40,770 bases of DNA from Promethearchaeota archaeon. GTDB taxonomy: Archaea > Asgardarchaeota > Lokiarchaeia > Sigyniarchaeales > SOKP01. This document shows positions 24,469 to 34,849 of this stretch, in pieces. Numbering within the stretch: position 1 is the stretch's first letter; the number at the start of each line of letters is the position of its first letter. Both the position numbers and the translations under genes were made by a program. Below the pieces are notes generated by a model. That model was given only the letters and a program-made list of their open reading frames with translations, was not told the origin of the DNA and searched no databases. The stretch is from the NCBI GenBank assembly GCA_014730165.1, contig WJIS01000014.1, positions 1-40,770 of the forward strand, given 5' to 3'.

Positions 24469-27180
24469 TTAAGGGTTGCCCAAATATTCTACTTTTGTTG
24501 TTTCTGTATCATCTTTTGTAAAATGAATGACATTTTCAACACTTTCTTCAAACGTGTCATCATGAGATATTACGAATAACTGTTGAAAACCTTGTATTCT
24601 TTGTATAACATTTGCCAAATTTTCTCTCCGTTCAGTATCGAGGTTTATTGTTGGCTCATCGAAAAACGCAAATTCTGCATTGGAAAGAACTTTTAGGATC
24701 GCTAATCTCACAGCTAATGCGGCACTCATTTGCTCTCCACCTGATAACTGTGTAAATTCCTTTGTATTATCAGCTGTTTTTATCTTAATCATGTAATCTT
24801 TATCCCATTCTAATATTATGTTGGGATTATCCATTATTGCTCGATAGTGATTAGTAGCTTCTGCGTTAATATGTTTTAATAATACTTCTGTTACTTTTGG
24901 ACCTGCAGTATTGAAATATGATCGCATGATTTCAGAAAATTCTTTCATAAATTCTAATGAAATTAGCTTATCCGTTACTATATCTAACTCCTTTTTGTAT
25001 GTCTCAAATGAATCAAGTTTCTTATTAACTTCATCTAATCGTTCTCTTATTTCTTTAGTTGAGTTCTCTAACTTTCCTTTTCTTTCTCTCAAGGTAGATA
25101 ACTCTTTTTCTATGTTTTGAAATTCTCTTTTATCAAAATCTTCTAGTAAGGATTTTAATTCTTGATTTAGTGAATTTAAACGGTTATCTATTTCTTGAAC
25201 AAATTTTTTATTTTTCTCAAATTCCTTAACCAATTTTTCGAGATTGTTCGCTAATTTCTGATTTTCTTGATATTTGTCATGATCATCTTTCAAATTTTCT
25301 AGTTTTTTATTTAAATTAGTTAATTTTAAAGGTATTAGCTCAAGTTCTTCTTTTTTCTTCTTTAAGGGTTTAATTTTCTCACTTAATGGTTCAATTTTGT
25401 TTTCCAGATTCTGTTTTTTCTTGTTTAATTTAGGTAGTTTTATCTCGATATTGTTCTTTAAAATTGTAAATTTATCTACAGCTGGTTTGAGTGATTCAGT
25501 TTGCTTTTGAAGCTTTTTAAGATCCCGGCTAATATCCTTATTATTATTAATGAAAGTAATTGTTTCTTTAATTTCTTTACCAAGATCTATTTTTCTTTCT
25601 TTCAAAATCTCAAGTTCATGAATTAAACCTTGTTTTTTTTCGAGTTCTTCCTTAGAATTTTGTAATGCTTCAATTTCACTCTTAACTGTTAGGTATTCTT
25701 TTTCTAAGGGTTGAAGCTGATTGGAAGATTCTTCAATTTTTTCTTGAAAAATTGTTTTGAAAGAGCGATTCCCAATATTTTTGCAATCTTCATTCAAAAT
25801 TGGACATTTTCCCTCTGAGGATATTTGGAGATTTTCTTTAAATTGATTTATTTCTGTTCGAATTGAATTAAGTTGCAATTCCAATTGCTGTCTTTTTTTA
25901 TCAAGTTTTTCGAGTTTTTCTACATCTTTTTCTATATTTTCTCTTTTATCTATAGATTTCTCAATTTTAGTTATCTTTTCTGTTAGTTTTACATTTTTGC
26001 TTTTTAAATCTTCCAACCTTTGTTGTGCTGCGTCTATCTTACTCGCTATATCCCGTTTTTGTTCTATTTTCTCTTTAATATTCTCATAAAGTTCATTCTT
26101 TTCTTTTAAAGCTTTAAAATCCTTCTTAGAACCTTGAATCTCAATTATTTGAGAATTAATTTCCTTTTGGGAACTTTTTAATTCAGTATATTGATTTTGT
26201 AATTTTGATAATGATTCATTAATCGACCGAAGCTTCTCATTTAACTTTTGAACTTTTTTTTGCTCTATCAATGAATTTTCATATTCATTATAATTCTTCT
26301 TTGTATTTTTACAAATCTCCGCAGATTTCTTTGAATCCTCAAGTTTTTCTTCAAGATTTTTAAGTTGGGACCTTAAATTCTTTTTATTTTCTTTTTTTTC
26401 TTTAATTGTAAGCTCTAATTCAGAAATATACGTTTTGGTATTTTTCTTTTTTTCATATTCTTTTTCAAGATTCTCAATATTTTGCTTTACAGACTTTAAT
26501 TCTTCTTGGGTTTTCTCTAAATTATCTTGATAAAGGGTTTCCTTCTCAATATATTCCTCAAAAGGTTCTAATCTAGTTTCTAGTTGTGTTTTTTTATTAT
26601 TAGCAACGTATATTTCCTCATCAAATTCTTTGATGACTTCAAGAAGCTTTTTCCAAACTTCCCTGTAAATATCAACTTGTAAAATTGGATTAAAGAAATC
26701 TTTTCTTAGTCTAGGGGACCTCAAGAAAGGTTCAGTAAAAGTCCCTTGAGGAACACCTATAGAAGTTTTAAACAAATCTGATAAATTGATTTCAGCTTTC
26801 AAGGATAATTGTGTTTTCATCCATTCCTCTAAATCTGAAATTGTATTTATTCCTGGAATTAATCGACCAGCATTTCCATATGATACTTCAACCATAGTAT
26901 TTGGATTTGCGATAGATCTTTTGATAACGTATAGCTCATCGTGTAATCCAACAAGGGTGACTTTAACTATTCCATACTTTTTGTTTTTCTGTCTAGATCG
27001 ACGCACATAACTTTTCTGATTTCCGGGTAAGTAATTAAATAAAGTATACCCAATCATATTAAGCACGGTTGACTTACCTGTTCCATTTTTACCAAATAAT
27101 AAATTTAAACCATGTTGAAACTCAATATTTGTTTTCTTATGAGTGGTTATATTAATTAATTCAATTTTTTTTATTATCAT
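24469..27180 (-). CDS. rad50: Rad50, double-strand-break repair ATPase, with an expanded CX6C hook
   Basis: Rad50 is an SMC-like ABC ATPase that works with Mre11 in sensing and processing DNA ends. The 903-residue protein has an N-terminal lobe with Walker A GKNGTGKST (30-38), long coiled-coil arms (about 190-450 and 475-750), and a C-terminal lobe with signature LSGGEQ (about 813) and Walker B FFDEP (about 840). The zinc hook at the coiled-coil turn reads CPILNEDC, with Cys459 and Cys466 six residues apart rather than the classical CxxC. Some SbcC-like ATPases have similar longer hooks. The Shine-Dalgarno GAGGAA lies inside the end of the mre11 gene and the ATG is 3 bp after its stop, so translation is coupled. 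Confidence 0.95.
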   Translation of the reverse strand: MIIKKIELINITTHKKTNIEFQHGLNLLFGKNGTGKSTVLNMIGYTLFNYLPGNQKSYVRRSRQKNKKYGIVKVTLVGLHDELYVIKRSIANPNTMVEVSYGNAGRLIPGINTISDLEEWMKTQLSLKAEINLSDLFKTSIGVPQGTFTEPFLRSPRLRKDFFNPILQVDIYREVWKKLLEVIKEFDEEIYVANNKKTQLETRLEPFEEYIEKETLYQDNLEKTQEELKSVKQNIENLEKEYEKKKNTKTYISELELTIKEKKENKKNLRSQLKNLEEKLEDSKKSAEICKNTKKNYNEYENSLIEQKKVQKLNEKLRSINESLSKLQNQYTELKSSQKEINSQIIEIQGSKKDFKALKEKNELYENIKEKIEQKRDIASKIDAAQQRLEDLKSKNVKLTEKITKIEKSIDKRENIEKDVEKLEKLDKKRQQLELQLNSIRTEINQFKENLQISSEGKCPILNEDCKNIGNRSFKTIFQEKIEESSNQLQPLEKEYLTVKSEIEALQNSKEELEKKQGLIHELEILKERKIDLGKEIKETITFINNNKDISRDLKKLQKQTESLKPAVDKFTILKNNIEIKLPKLNKKKQNLENKIEPLSEKIKPLKKKKEELELIPLKLTNLNKKLENLKDDHDKYQENQKLANNLEKLVKEFEKNKKFVQEIDNRLNSLNQELKSLLEDFDKREFQNIEKELSTLRERKGKLENSTKEIRERLDEVNKKLDSFETYKKELDIVTDKLISLEFMKEFSEIMRSYFNTAGPKVTEVLLKHINAEATNHYRAIMDNPNIILEWDKDYMIKIKTADNTKEFTQLSGGEQMSAALAVRLAILKVLSNAEFAFFDEPTINLDTERRENLANVIQRIQGFQQLFVISHDDTFEESVENVIHFTKDDTETTKVEYLGNP

Positions 27181-27183
27181 TAA

Positions 27184-28695
27184 TCATTCCTCCTCGTAAT
27201 CATCAATATCATCAATAAAATCATCTAAATCTATATCTTCTTCGATTTCACTGGAAGTCTCATCTAAATTAATTTCAAGATCTTCATTTTGAAGATCTTC
27301 TATTTTTTTCTCTTCGGAGAAACCTCTTTTAGGGATTTCAAAAGAATTAGCATTCTTTAAACACCATGCTTTTATATGCTCTTTAATGTTGTGATAATTT
27401 GGTTTTGAGGTTAGTAAATCTGATTTTATATCTTTAAGTATATTAACTACTCCTCTCTCAAGACCTTGAAATAATGGATTTTCCTTTACTAGAGCATTAA
27501 AAACTTCATTTTCAATCTCATCAATGCTTCTCTCTTCCTCTGAAACTATGATGTCATCTAAATTTGAGAATAAATATGGTGAAAATATACGAACACCAAG
27601 TACAGAGAAATGCTTAATTATTTCTTGGCGTACTTGATTAATATTAACATCTAATCTGGAATAAGGAATTTCGCCCTTAATGGAAAATAAAACAATGGGT
27701 AAATTTAAATCAGACTTATCTTCATTATTTTTACTTTCTTGCTCTTCTAATCCTGACTTTTTTAAAGTTTCTATAACTAAATCGATGGAGTCCTTAAAGG
27801 ATGATGTTTTACTTATATCAATTGGACTAAAGTTTAAAAATCTCCTATTAGGGATAAGATCTGGGTTTTTTTCTCCGTTTTCACATTCAATTGGAATAGG
27901 TCTTATCTCTTTTCCTGTACAACTTACTAATAATGCACCACGTGTGTAATTATTAAATATTTCTTTTAGATCATTTACTTCCAAACTACCTGGATTGAAA
28001 ATCCATGGATCTTTTTTAGGTTCTTTAAAAAGCATATGATAATGTCCTAATGCTAGATAATCTATCTTTCTATGCAGCTTTTCAAACTCTTTAGTGATTT
28101 TTATCCCGGGTTTAGTTGTATCATATCCTTCTATACCAAAATGCATCATTAGAATATTACAGTTTGATTTATTTTCTTTTATGCTGTGATATATCGGCTC
28201 AAATAAATAAGAACTTGAACTTCCATAAAATGGAATACCATATATATTAATTCCATCTATTTCTATCATGCCTCCTCGATGATCACTTTCATTATAGGGA
28301 TCGAAACTCATTTTTTCATTATTTTTATCATAAGTACCCGATAAAAGAACTATTAGCCCTAAATCTGCCAAGAAAGTCATCCATGATTGATTCGAATAGA
28401 TCGGATTATCATGATTACCTTCGATACAGATAATTGGAATTTTTCGCTGTAATACTTCTTTTGCTTTTTGATTAAAATTTTGAATAATATTAAATACATC
28501 AGTTAATACAGACGGTCCGACTTTACGATTGTCAAACAAATCACCTGAAATTAATATAAAGTCGACTTTCTCTTTAATAGATCTCTTTAAAATCCATTTA
28601 AACGCCCGAAAATAATCAAAATATCTTTCTTCTAAATTATATTGGCGTTTACCAAGATGTAAATCAGCAATATGTATAAATTTTGTAGGAGTCAT
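27184..28695 (-). CDS. mre11: Mre11 nuclease
   Basis: Mre11 is a manganese-dependent exo/endonuclease acting with Rad50. All calcineurin-type phosphoesterase motifs are intact: ADLHLG (Asp11, His13), SGDLFD (Asp52), EGNHDN (Asn94, His95), MMHFG (about 183-187) and GHYH (about 217-220). After the nuclease domain comes a capping domain, then a C-terminal Rad50-binding region. It ends in a strongly acidic tail (EEDIDLDDFIDDIDDYEEE). The length of 503 residues exceeds many archaeal forms (about 380-430) because of this extension. It lies 18 bp downstream of the nuclease-helicase gene and directly upstream of rad50, so the three genes form one operon. Confidence 0.96.
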   Translation of the reverse strand: MTPTKFIHIADLHLGKRQYNLEERYFDYFRAFKWILKRSIKEKVDFILISGDLFDNRKVGPSVLTDVFNIIQNFNQKAKEVLQRKIPIICIEGNHDNPIYSNQSWMTFLADLGLIVLLSGTYDKNNEKMSFDPYNESDHRGGMIEIDGINIYGIPFYGSSSSYLFEPIYHSIKENKSNCNILMMHFGIEGYDTTKPGIKITKEFEKLHRKIDYLALGHYHMLFKEPKKDPWIFNPGSLEVNDLKEIFNNYTRGALLVSCTGKEIRPIPIECENGEKNPDLIPNRRFLNFSPIDISKTSSFKDSIDLVIETLKKSGLEEQESKNNEDKSDLNLPIVLFSIKGEIPYSRLDVNINQVRQEIIKHFSVLGVRIFSPYLFSNLDDIIVSEEERSIDEIENEVFNALVKENPLFQGLERGVVNILKDIKSDLLTSKPNYHNIKEHIKAWCLKNANSFEIPKRGFSEEKKIEDLQNEDLEINLDETSSEIEEDIDLDDFIDDIDDYEEE

Positions 28696-28713
28696 TGTTT
28701 ATTCCATCCATTA

Positions 28714-31700
28714 TTAAGATTTATATCGAAAAGATACCTCTTCTAAAGTATTGTTCTCATTTAAAACTTTTAATACTTCCGTTTTATTGCAAAATTCAAA
28801 TGCATAATTTCTAATATATGCTGCATCCTTCATAATCTCTCTTTCTCGTGGGATAAATTTTAAAAATCTTCTACTTGCGACAAGTATAACTTTGGATTTT
28901 GCTCTCGAAGTTAATACGTTAAAGCGATTGAGATTATAGATAAATTCCCCTTCTGCTGTAAGTTGATCTTTATCTGAAATTCCGATCGAGGAAATTATTA
29001 ATTCTCTGTCTGACCCCTGGAACTTTTCTACAGAATATATAGTATTTTTAAGAAATTGCATAAGTATTTTTGGATCAAGTTTTGTTAATTTATTCTTTTT
29101 TAACTCATCATAAATTTTCCTTATAATAACCCGTCCTTGAGCGTTATGAGGTGCTACCACTCCCACCTTCTCTTTCCAAAACTCTGTCTCTTCTTCCTTT
29201 GTTTTTGGGTTTACCATTTCAAAATAACCTCGTAGAAGTTGAACAACGATTTCTGCTTCTAATGCACTAACTCCAATTTCGTATTTTCTTTCATGGATAA
29301 TACTAATTACAGCTATATTTGGATCTAAAACTTTTCTAACCCAATTTAATTTTATATTCTTTGTCCGACCTTTCAATTTTCTGTCCGCGTTATATGAGAA
29401 TGCCTTTAAGCCACTATATACACTTAAACTTGAAGTAAACTCAACAATATCCTTATTTGATCGGTAATTTATCTGTAGTTGAGCATTTGGAATTTCATGT
29501 TGCTTTACATAATAAGCGAATAAACTTTCTAAAACCTTTTCAAGATTTTTAGGAGGTGGAACGGGTTGGACGGGAGGAAGTTGATTGTAATCTCCCACGA
29601 TGATTACTTTTGTTAAATCTGTGAGTTCTTCTGGATTTTGGATTTTCAAAGTTTCGATTGTTTCAGTATCTTCTATAACTGCTTTTGGATTTGAATAAGC
29701 TTTCGGTTTTTTTATTATAATATTAGGTTTTTTTATATATTGTAAACTAGATAGAAAATGATCAACTGGTAGTTGACTAGCTTCATCAACGCATATCAGA
29801 TCAAAGTGAAAATCCGAACTCACTCTTTCAGGTAAATGATATAATTGATGAGCATTTCCAAACATAATAAAACTTTCTTCAAGAGATTCCTCAAGAGGAT
29901 TGGTTTTTGTAACTGTTCTTGGTTGTTGATTTAATTTCCATGTACCCCCATATCTTACAAGATCATCAACATCTCGGCAATTTTTTTTCGATTGAATAGG
30001 TTCTTGATAATTCGATCGAAGAAAAATCATTTGTAATCTGGAACTTCTAGTAGGATTTCCAGATTTATTTCTATTCATACGAATTTTATCTATCAATACC
30101 CTAATTGCAGCATAGGAAAATGCAGTAATAAGAATTTTAACTGATTTCTTTCCACACCTAAGAGTCCGTTCATAGTATTCATCTATTAAAGCCGCAATAG
30201 TTTGAGACTTACCCGTTCCTGGGGGCCCTTGTATTCCGGATATAACCCTATTTAGAGCTAATTTGATTGCCTTTTTCTGAGATTTATCCGGTGTAGGATC
30301 TACTGGAGATATAAATTGTTTAAATGTTGAGATTGGATTATTTTTATCTAAATCATATATTAGTTTGGGATAATAATAATATATTGAAGGAGCAGAAAAC
30401 TTCCAGATTTCTGGCCATCTTAGTTCTCTCTTTGACTTGATATTCCATAAATAAGATAGTCGAAATCCCAACCATGATTTTCCCATGTTTTCTCGCTGTA
30501 AAAGACCATCATCACCATATAATTTCCCTGACCACGGATCCATAGAAGTTGGATATAAATACCAGAACATATCCTTAGGATCTTCAAGGATTTCTTTATT
30601 TTTTTTAATTTTTTGAAAAATATCTGTATAGGTTGTCTCAGATTGAATTTCATAACCACTAATGCGAGAATTCCAACTCATTTTCTCTATATTGATTATC
30701 CATGCATAAATTATGCCATTTGAATTAATATCTCTTAATTCATCTGGGATCAGTAGCACTCTATCTCCAATATCTATCTTCATATTACTAGATAATCCTA
30801 AAATCTGAAACGTATAGTAATATTTATTTTTCGCATTATGAATTTGCAGATTCTCAACCTTTGCTGCATTCATTTTTCCAATACTAAATTCTGGATATAT
30901 TGTCCTATAGTCTAAGACTTCCATACTAGTTAGAGAACCAGTTAACCGAGAAAATAAGTACCATACTTTTGCAATTGGATGATATTCATCATCAAGGACA
31001 GCTCTTTGAATTACTTCCCTACTTATAACATGTGAATGTTGAGAGATAATAAAATTACTTCGAATTTGAAAATATTTTCTGAGTTTGTTTATCGTTCTAA
31101 CTTTATGCATTATTTGCTTTTGTATTTTTTTTTTGATCTTTGTCTTCTCCTTAACATCATCTTTTAGAATCATACTGTACCAATTATTAAAATCCATGTA
31201 ATTGAAATGCGGAATCCAATAATTTTTACTGCTCATAGTATTATCAACTAGATTCGCAACTTCATGCCATGTATAGCTTATTATAGTTGGGACTCCCAGT
31301 AAAGTTTCCACAAACGTTTGAACATTAAATAATTTTTTATGTTGGTATGGATTTTCAATCTCTGAATCTGTGGGAGAGAACAAATAAAGAATTTTTAAAT
31401 ATTTCTTATACACTTCTATATCTTCTACAATTTCCCCAAGATTCCTCTCCAGCATATCCTGAAAGTTATTAAGTTGTCTTTTAGACCAATAAAATAGACT
31501 AGTTGAGGGACCAAAATAAGTACCCGCCTTAAATCCTTCAGTAACTATGTAATTTTCTAATATATTGCAGAACTCAAACAAATAGTACAACTTTTTAATA
31601 ACTTCTTTTGTAAATTTGGCTTCTTCCGTATTTGTAATATCCTTATTTACTGCAGCAAACTGATAGATAATTCTAGTTTGTTTTCTTTTTGACCCACTCT

Positions 31701-33210
31701 TGGTTGGTTCTCCTTTGAGAAAAATTAAAACATTTTTTAATTTATTTAGAATATAAAGAAATTCTTGTACTTCAACATCTGTAATTGGTCTTAGCAAATA
31801 AGAATTTAATTCTTTTTGTATTTCTTTTGGAGTTTTATTTTTAGAAAGTGCTTCTTTCCAAATTTTCCACCAATTATTAAAAACTCCACCAAATGGCGCA
31901 TTAGGTGATACAGAGATATCTAAAAAGTACCCCGCTGTGTATACTCTTTGGTTTGCAGGATCTGTTTCTACCGCAAAAGTAATTGAAATAGAAGAATATC
32001 TGGGAATTGAGTAGGTGTGTGTGTGACCTGCCGGAGGGGTTACAATATTATTTTGAACTATTGCCTTAGTCTTAAGATTGAGAAGGGGTAATTCAGAATA
32101 GAGGGGTTCTGGGATACTTCCACATTTAATTGAATTTACTTTTCCAACTAAATCTCCAACTGTTTTAAAACCCAATTCCTCTAATTTCTGAGCTATCGAG
32201 ACAGATGTATAAGGAATCAACTTAAGAGACCAATCCTTGGGATTCTTTCCTTTATTATAATTCAAGGTTTTTTTACAATCCTCCAGAAAATAACAATAAC
32301 CGCAATTTGGTTGAATAGTTAACGGTACAGACTCAATATAGATTGGTGCTTTATTCCATAACTCTTGAATTTTGTTAATAACATCATTAAAAATTTGGAA
32401 AGACTCTTCCCAATGAATCATAACTGAATGATCCATTATATCTTTAGTTGTATGTATCCCTTTCAATAATTCCTTTTCTAATTGGGGGAAGATACCATTA
32501 TCTTCAATATATACAAAAAATCTTTCATTTAGTCCCGTTTGACTAATATAATATGCCAAAGTCCACAAATAATAAAATATCTCAACAAATTGACGCTTTC
32601 CTATATGATCTTCTCTTACATTTTTAATATCAATTATATTTATGGCAAATCTTTCTTTATACTCTTTTTGAGTAATTTCTCTTATTTTTCCTCTGGGAAG
32701 GAGTTCATATGCGGAATCAACATCTTTTTTATCTAACTTTCTTAGTAAAATAATATCAGGACGTTGAGAAGAATAATATACCGGAATACCACCATTAGGT
32801 TTTTTTTGTTTAAAAACCTCTTTTAAAAATAATTTGGGAGTACTATATTCGAATTCTAACAAAATAAAATTCTTTAGAGAAGATTTATTTAGTTCATCGT
32901 ATAATTCCAGGAATTCTTTTTTATTTAATCGTGAATTAGCAACTTTACCTTCGGAGTCTAAATTAAATTTTGAATTTTTTAGTTTCGTTAAATATTCGTA
33001 TACTTCACCTTCATAACGTGTTCCCATTTCAGCCAATTTGCCTGTTGGATTTCTAAATTGGGTGGCTCTTTCAATATCTCTCTTATCAAGATACCATTTT
33101 TCAGGATAACCTTTTTGAGATAGATCTAATAATAATTGTCTTTCACATTCTGTTTCAATATACCTTGTGAGTACTTGTTTCCCAAAATTACTATCTTTTT
33201 TTTTCTTCAT
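28714..33210 (-). CDS. Dna2-like Fe-S nuclease fused to an SF1 helicase
   Basis: This 1498-residue protein has an N-terminal Cas4/Dna2-type PD-(D/E)xK nuclease. Cys22 and the trio Cys303, Cys306, Cys312 form the split four-cysteine pattern of the 4Fe-4S cluster in that family. The metal site is Asp152 in RPDIILL and Asp194-Ile-Lys196, followed by Gln207 of the QxxxY motif. A long middle region (about 320-950) starts with a helix-hairpin-like segment (KLEELGFKTVGDLV), as in the TM0106-type RecB-like nucleases. The C-terminal SF1 helicase has Walker A GPPGTGKSQT (about 993), DEAS (about 1141), GDYNQLPPV (about 1206), NYRS (about 1250), EKFQGSDREL (about 1397) and LTSRAKSK (about 1433), the Upf1/Dna2 order. 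It heads the operon with Mre11 and Rad50, implying a role in end resection. Confidence 0.92.
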   Translation of the reverse strand: MKKKKDSNFGKQVLTRYIETECERQLLLDLSQKGYPEKWYLDKRDIERATQFRNPTGKLAEMGTRYEGEVYEYLTKLKNSKFNLDSEGKVANSRLNKKEFLELYDELNKSSLKNFILLEFEYSTPKLFLKEVFKQKKPNGGIPVYYSSQRPDIILLRKLDKKDVDSAYELLPRGKIREITQKEYKERFAINIIDIKNVREDHIGKRQFVEIFYYLWTLAYYISQTGLNERFFVYIEDNGIFPQLEKELLKGIHTTKDIMDHSVMIHWEESFQIFNDVINKIQELWNKAPIYIESVPLTIQPNCGYCYFLEDCKKTLNYNKGKNPKDWSLKLIPYTSVSIAQKLEELGFKTVGDLVGKVNSIKCGSIPEPLYSELPLLNLKTKAIVQNNIVTPPAGHTHTYSIPRYSSISITFAVETDPANQRVYTAGYFLDISVSPNAPFGGVFNNWWKIWKEALSKNKTPKEIQKELNSYLLRPITDVEVQEFLYILNKLKNVLIFLKGEPTKSGSKRKQTRIIYQFAAVNKDITNTEEAKFTKEVIKKLYYLFEFCNILENYIVTEGFKAGTYFGPSTSLFYWSKRQLNNFQDMLERNLGEIVEDIEVYKKYLKILYLFSPTDSEIENPYQHKKLFNVQTFVETLLGVPTIISYTWHEVANLVDNTMSSKNYWIPHFNYMDFNNWYSMILKDDVKEKTKIKKKIQKQIMHKVRTINKLRKYFQIRSNFIISQHSHVISREVIQRAVLDDEYHPIAKVWYLFSRLTGSLTSMEVLDYRTIYPEFSIGKMNAAKVENLQIHNAKNKYYYTFQILGLSSNMKIDIGDRVLLIPDELRDINSNGIIYAWIINIEKMSWNSRISGYEIQSETTYTDIFQKIKKNKEILEDPKDMFWYLYPTSMDPWSGKLYGDDGLLQRENMGKSWLGFRLSYLWNIKSKRELRWPEIWKFSAPSIYYYYPKLIYDLDKNNPISTFKQFISPVDPTPDKSQKKAIKLALNRVISGIQGPPGTGKSQTIAALIDEYYERTLRCGKKSVKILITAFSYAAIRVLIDKIRMNRNKSGNPTRSSRLQMIFLRSNYQEPIQSKKNCRDVDDLVRYGGTWKLNQQPRTVTKTNPLEESLEESFIMFGNAHQLYHLPERVSSDFHFDLICVDEASQLPVDHFLSSLQYIKKPNIIIKKPKAYSNPKAVIEDTETIETLKIQNPEELTDLTKVIIVGDYNQLPPVQPVPPPKNLEKVLESLFAYYVKQHEIPNAQLQINYRSNKDIVEFTSSLSVYSGLKAFSYNADRKLKGRTKNIKLNWVRKVLDPNIAVISIIHERKYEIGVSALEAEIVVQLLRGYFEMVNPKTKEEETEFWKEKVGVVAPHNAQGRVIIRKIYDELKKNKLTKLDPKILMQFLKNTIYSVEKFQGSDRELIISSIGISDKDQLTAEGEFIYNLNRFNVLTSRAKSKVILVASRRFLKFIPREREIMKDAAYIRNYAFEFCNKTEVLKVLNENNTLEEVSFRYKS

Positions 33211-33412
33211 TTATATTCAAATTTTATCCTCTTGATATTGAAGATATTTCATTATAAGATAAAGATTTTCCATCTAAATTCTTCTTTTGTTAATAATATT
33301 AATTTTTGATTAAAATTCTTAGTCTCTATTAGTTTTATAATTTAATAAATAAAAAAGAGCTTATTAAGCTGATGCACTTAACAAGATTAACAAAACCTTA
33401 TTCTAATTTCTT

Positions 33413-34723
33413 TTAATTAGTTATGGAACCTAATATTTTTTCATAGCAATCACGAACTGATGTATGACCCACATCTCCTCCAGCACCTTCGCCTCCTACA
33501 CTATCACCGCATAACCACAAGTTAGAAATATTATCTATCTGATTTCCTGGCCTTTTATATTGATGTTGATCGATATTTATTTCCACTCCATCAATCATAT
33601 TCAAAAATAAGGGTCGTTCTTGTATTAGAGACTTTTCAATATCAGGGAATATCTCAAGAATCCTATCTCGAAACTCTTGGTATAGTTTATCTGCCCTTGA
33701 TTTATTTTGAATATCTTCAATATTAGTTACTCTAAGAAAACTCATTAAAGATTTGTTCTCTGGGGTAATTTCAGGCGATAAATTTGACGGTATAATGCCA
33801 AATGCTAATGGTTCATCCATAAATATCATACCATCTATATTGGATATTTTTTTATCTAAACAAAAATCAATTGAAATCCCTGCTGTGTGGCGTAGATTTC
33901 TACATTTACTCACAAAATCCTTATTACATAAGTCTTCATTCAAAATAGAAAACAAATTTTGCACTGGAATGGTGGAAATAATGTGTTTACCTTTAATAAT
34001 GACGTCCTCAAGCTTTACATTAGTTGCAATTCCATCTTCAACTATTATTTCCTTAACTTCGCTCCTTAATCTTAAATCTCCTTGATTTTCTTTTATCTTT
34101 TGAGTGAATTGAGTAAATAATGATTCCCATCCTCCTTTAGGGTAATACACACTTCCAATACTTAAAACTCTATTTATATTATGTAATAATTCTCCTGCAG
34201 AAGAGCGATTAATAAATGGATTAACTTGAATAGCAGAACTGGTCATAGTTAGGAATTTTCTTAGTTCTGGACCTATATTCATCTTTTCAAACCAATCTTC
34301 TAACGAAATTTCATATAATGACCTAAAGTCCTTCTCCTCCATTTTTTTTACATTTAATAATAATTTTAAAGTCGGAATAAAAGGTACCATTGAACTTTTA
34401 ATTATTGCTAATAATCCACCTGTAGGATAGAAAGTTTTTTCTTCATTTTTTAAAAAAGCCCAAGATTTCCCGGGTTTTATAAATGAAACTGATTTATTTA
34501 TCTCTAACAATGATGTTCCTAAAGCACTATTTGGTCCAAATCTAATTGGATGGACACCATAATCTAATTTAAATCCATCGAGATTTTCAACTCTCGCACG
34601 TCCTCCATATTCATGAGACTTTTCGAGGATAACCACTTTACCATGCTGAGATAAAAGCGCACCAATATGGAGACCTGCTATACCACCACCGATTATAATA
34701 AAATCAAATTTTTCATTCTTCAT
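33413..34723 (-). CDS. FAD-dependent CrtI/amine-oxidase-type oxidoreductase
   Basis: This is a 436-residue flavoprotein. The N-terminal dinucleotide-binding fold starts at once with FIIIGGGIAGLHIGALLS (about residues 8-25), followed by VVILEKSHEYGGRARV (about 31-46), the R-rich motif typical of phytoene desaturase and protoporphyrinogen-oxidase relatives. The C-terminal FAD-binding segment is LWLCGDSVGGEGAGGDVGH (about 401-419). There is no signal peptide. Members desaturate or isomerise isoprenoids, or oxidise amines and porphyrins. An isoprenoid-lipid or carotenoid role is plausible, but no neighbouring pathway gene supports one over another. It is monocistronic, with about 200 bp of spacer on the downstream side (33211-33412) that shows only an AGCTTA/TAAGCT stem near 33357. 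Confidence 0.85.
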   Translation of the reverse strand: MKNEKFDFIIIGGGIAGLHIGALLSQHGKVVILEKSHEYGGRARVENLDGFKLDYGVHPIRFGPNSALGTSLLEINKSVSFIKPGKSWAFLKNEEKTFYPTGGLLAIIKSSMVPFIPTLKLLLNVKKMEEKDFRSLYEISLEDWFEKMNIGPELRKFLTMTSSAIQVNPFINRSSAGELLHNINRVLSIGSVYYPKGGWESLFTQFTQKIKENQGDLRLRSEVKEIIVEDGIATNVKLEDVIIKGKHIISTIPVQNLFSILNEDLCNKDFVSKCRNLRHTAGISIDFCLDKKISNIDGMIFMDEPLAFGIIPSNLSPEITPENKSLMSFLRVTNIEDIQNKSRADKLYQEFRDRILEIFPDIEKSLIQERPLFLNMIDGVEINIDQHQYKRPGNQIDNISNLWLCGDSVGGEGAGGDVGHTSVRDCYEKILGSITN

Positions 34724-34849
34724 TATGAATCTCTTTTCAAGTTTGAATATAATAATATTAATAAATTCTGAAGTTATTAAATCTCATCATCGATCAAACG
34801 ATTATGAACCCTATTGATTACTAATAAATAATAATAAAAAAAAGCAGTT

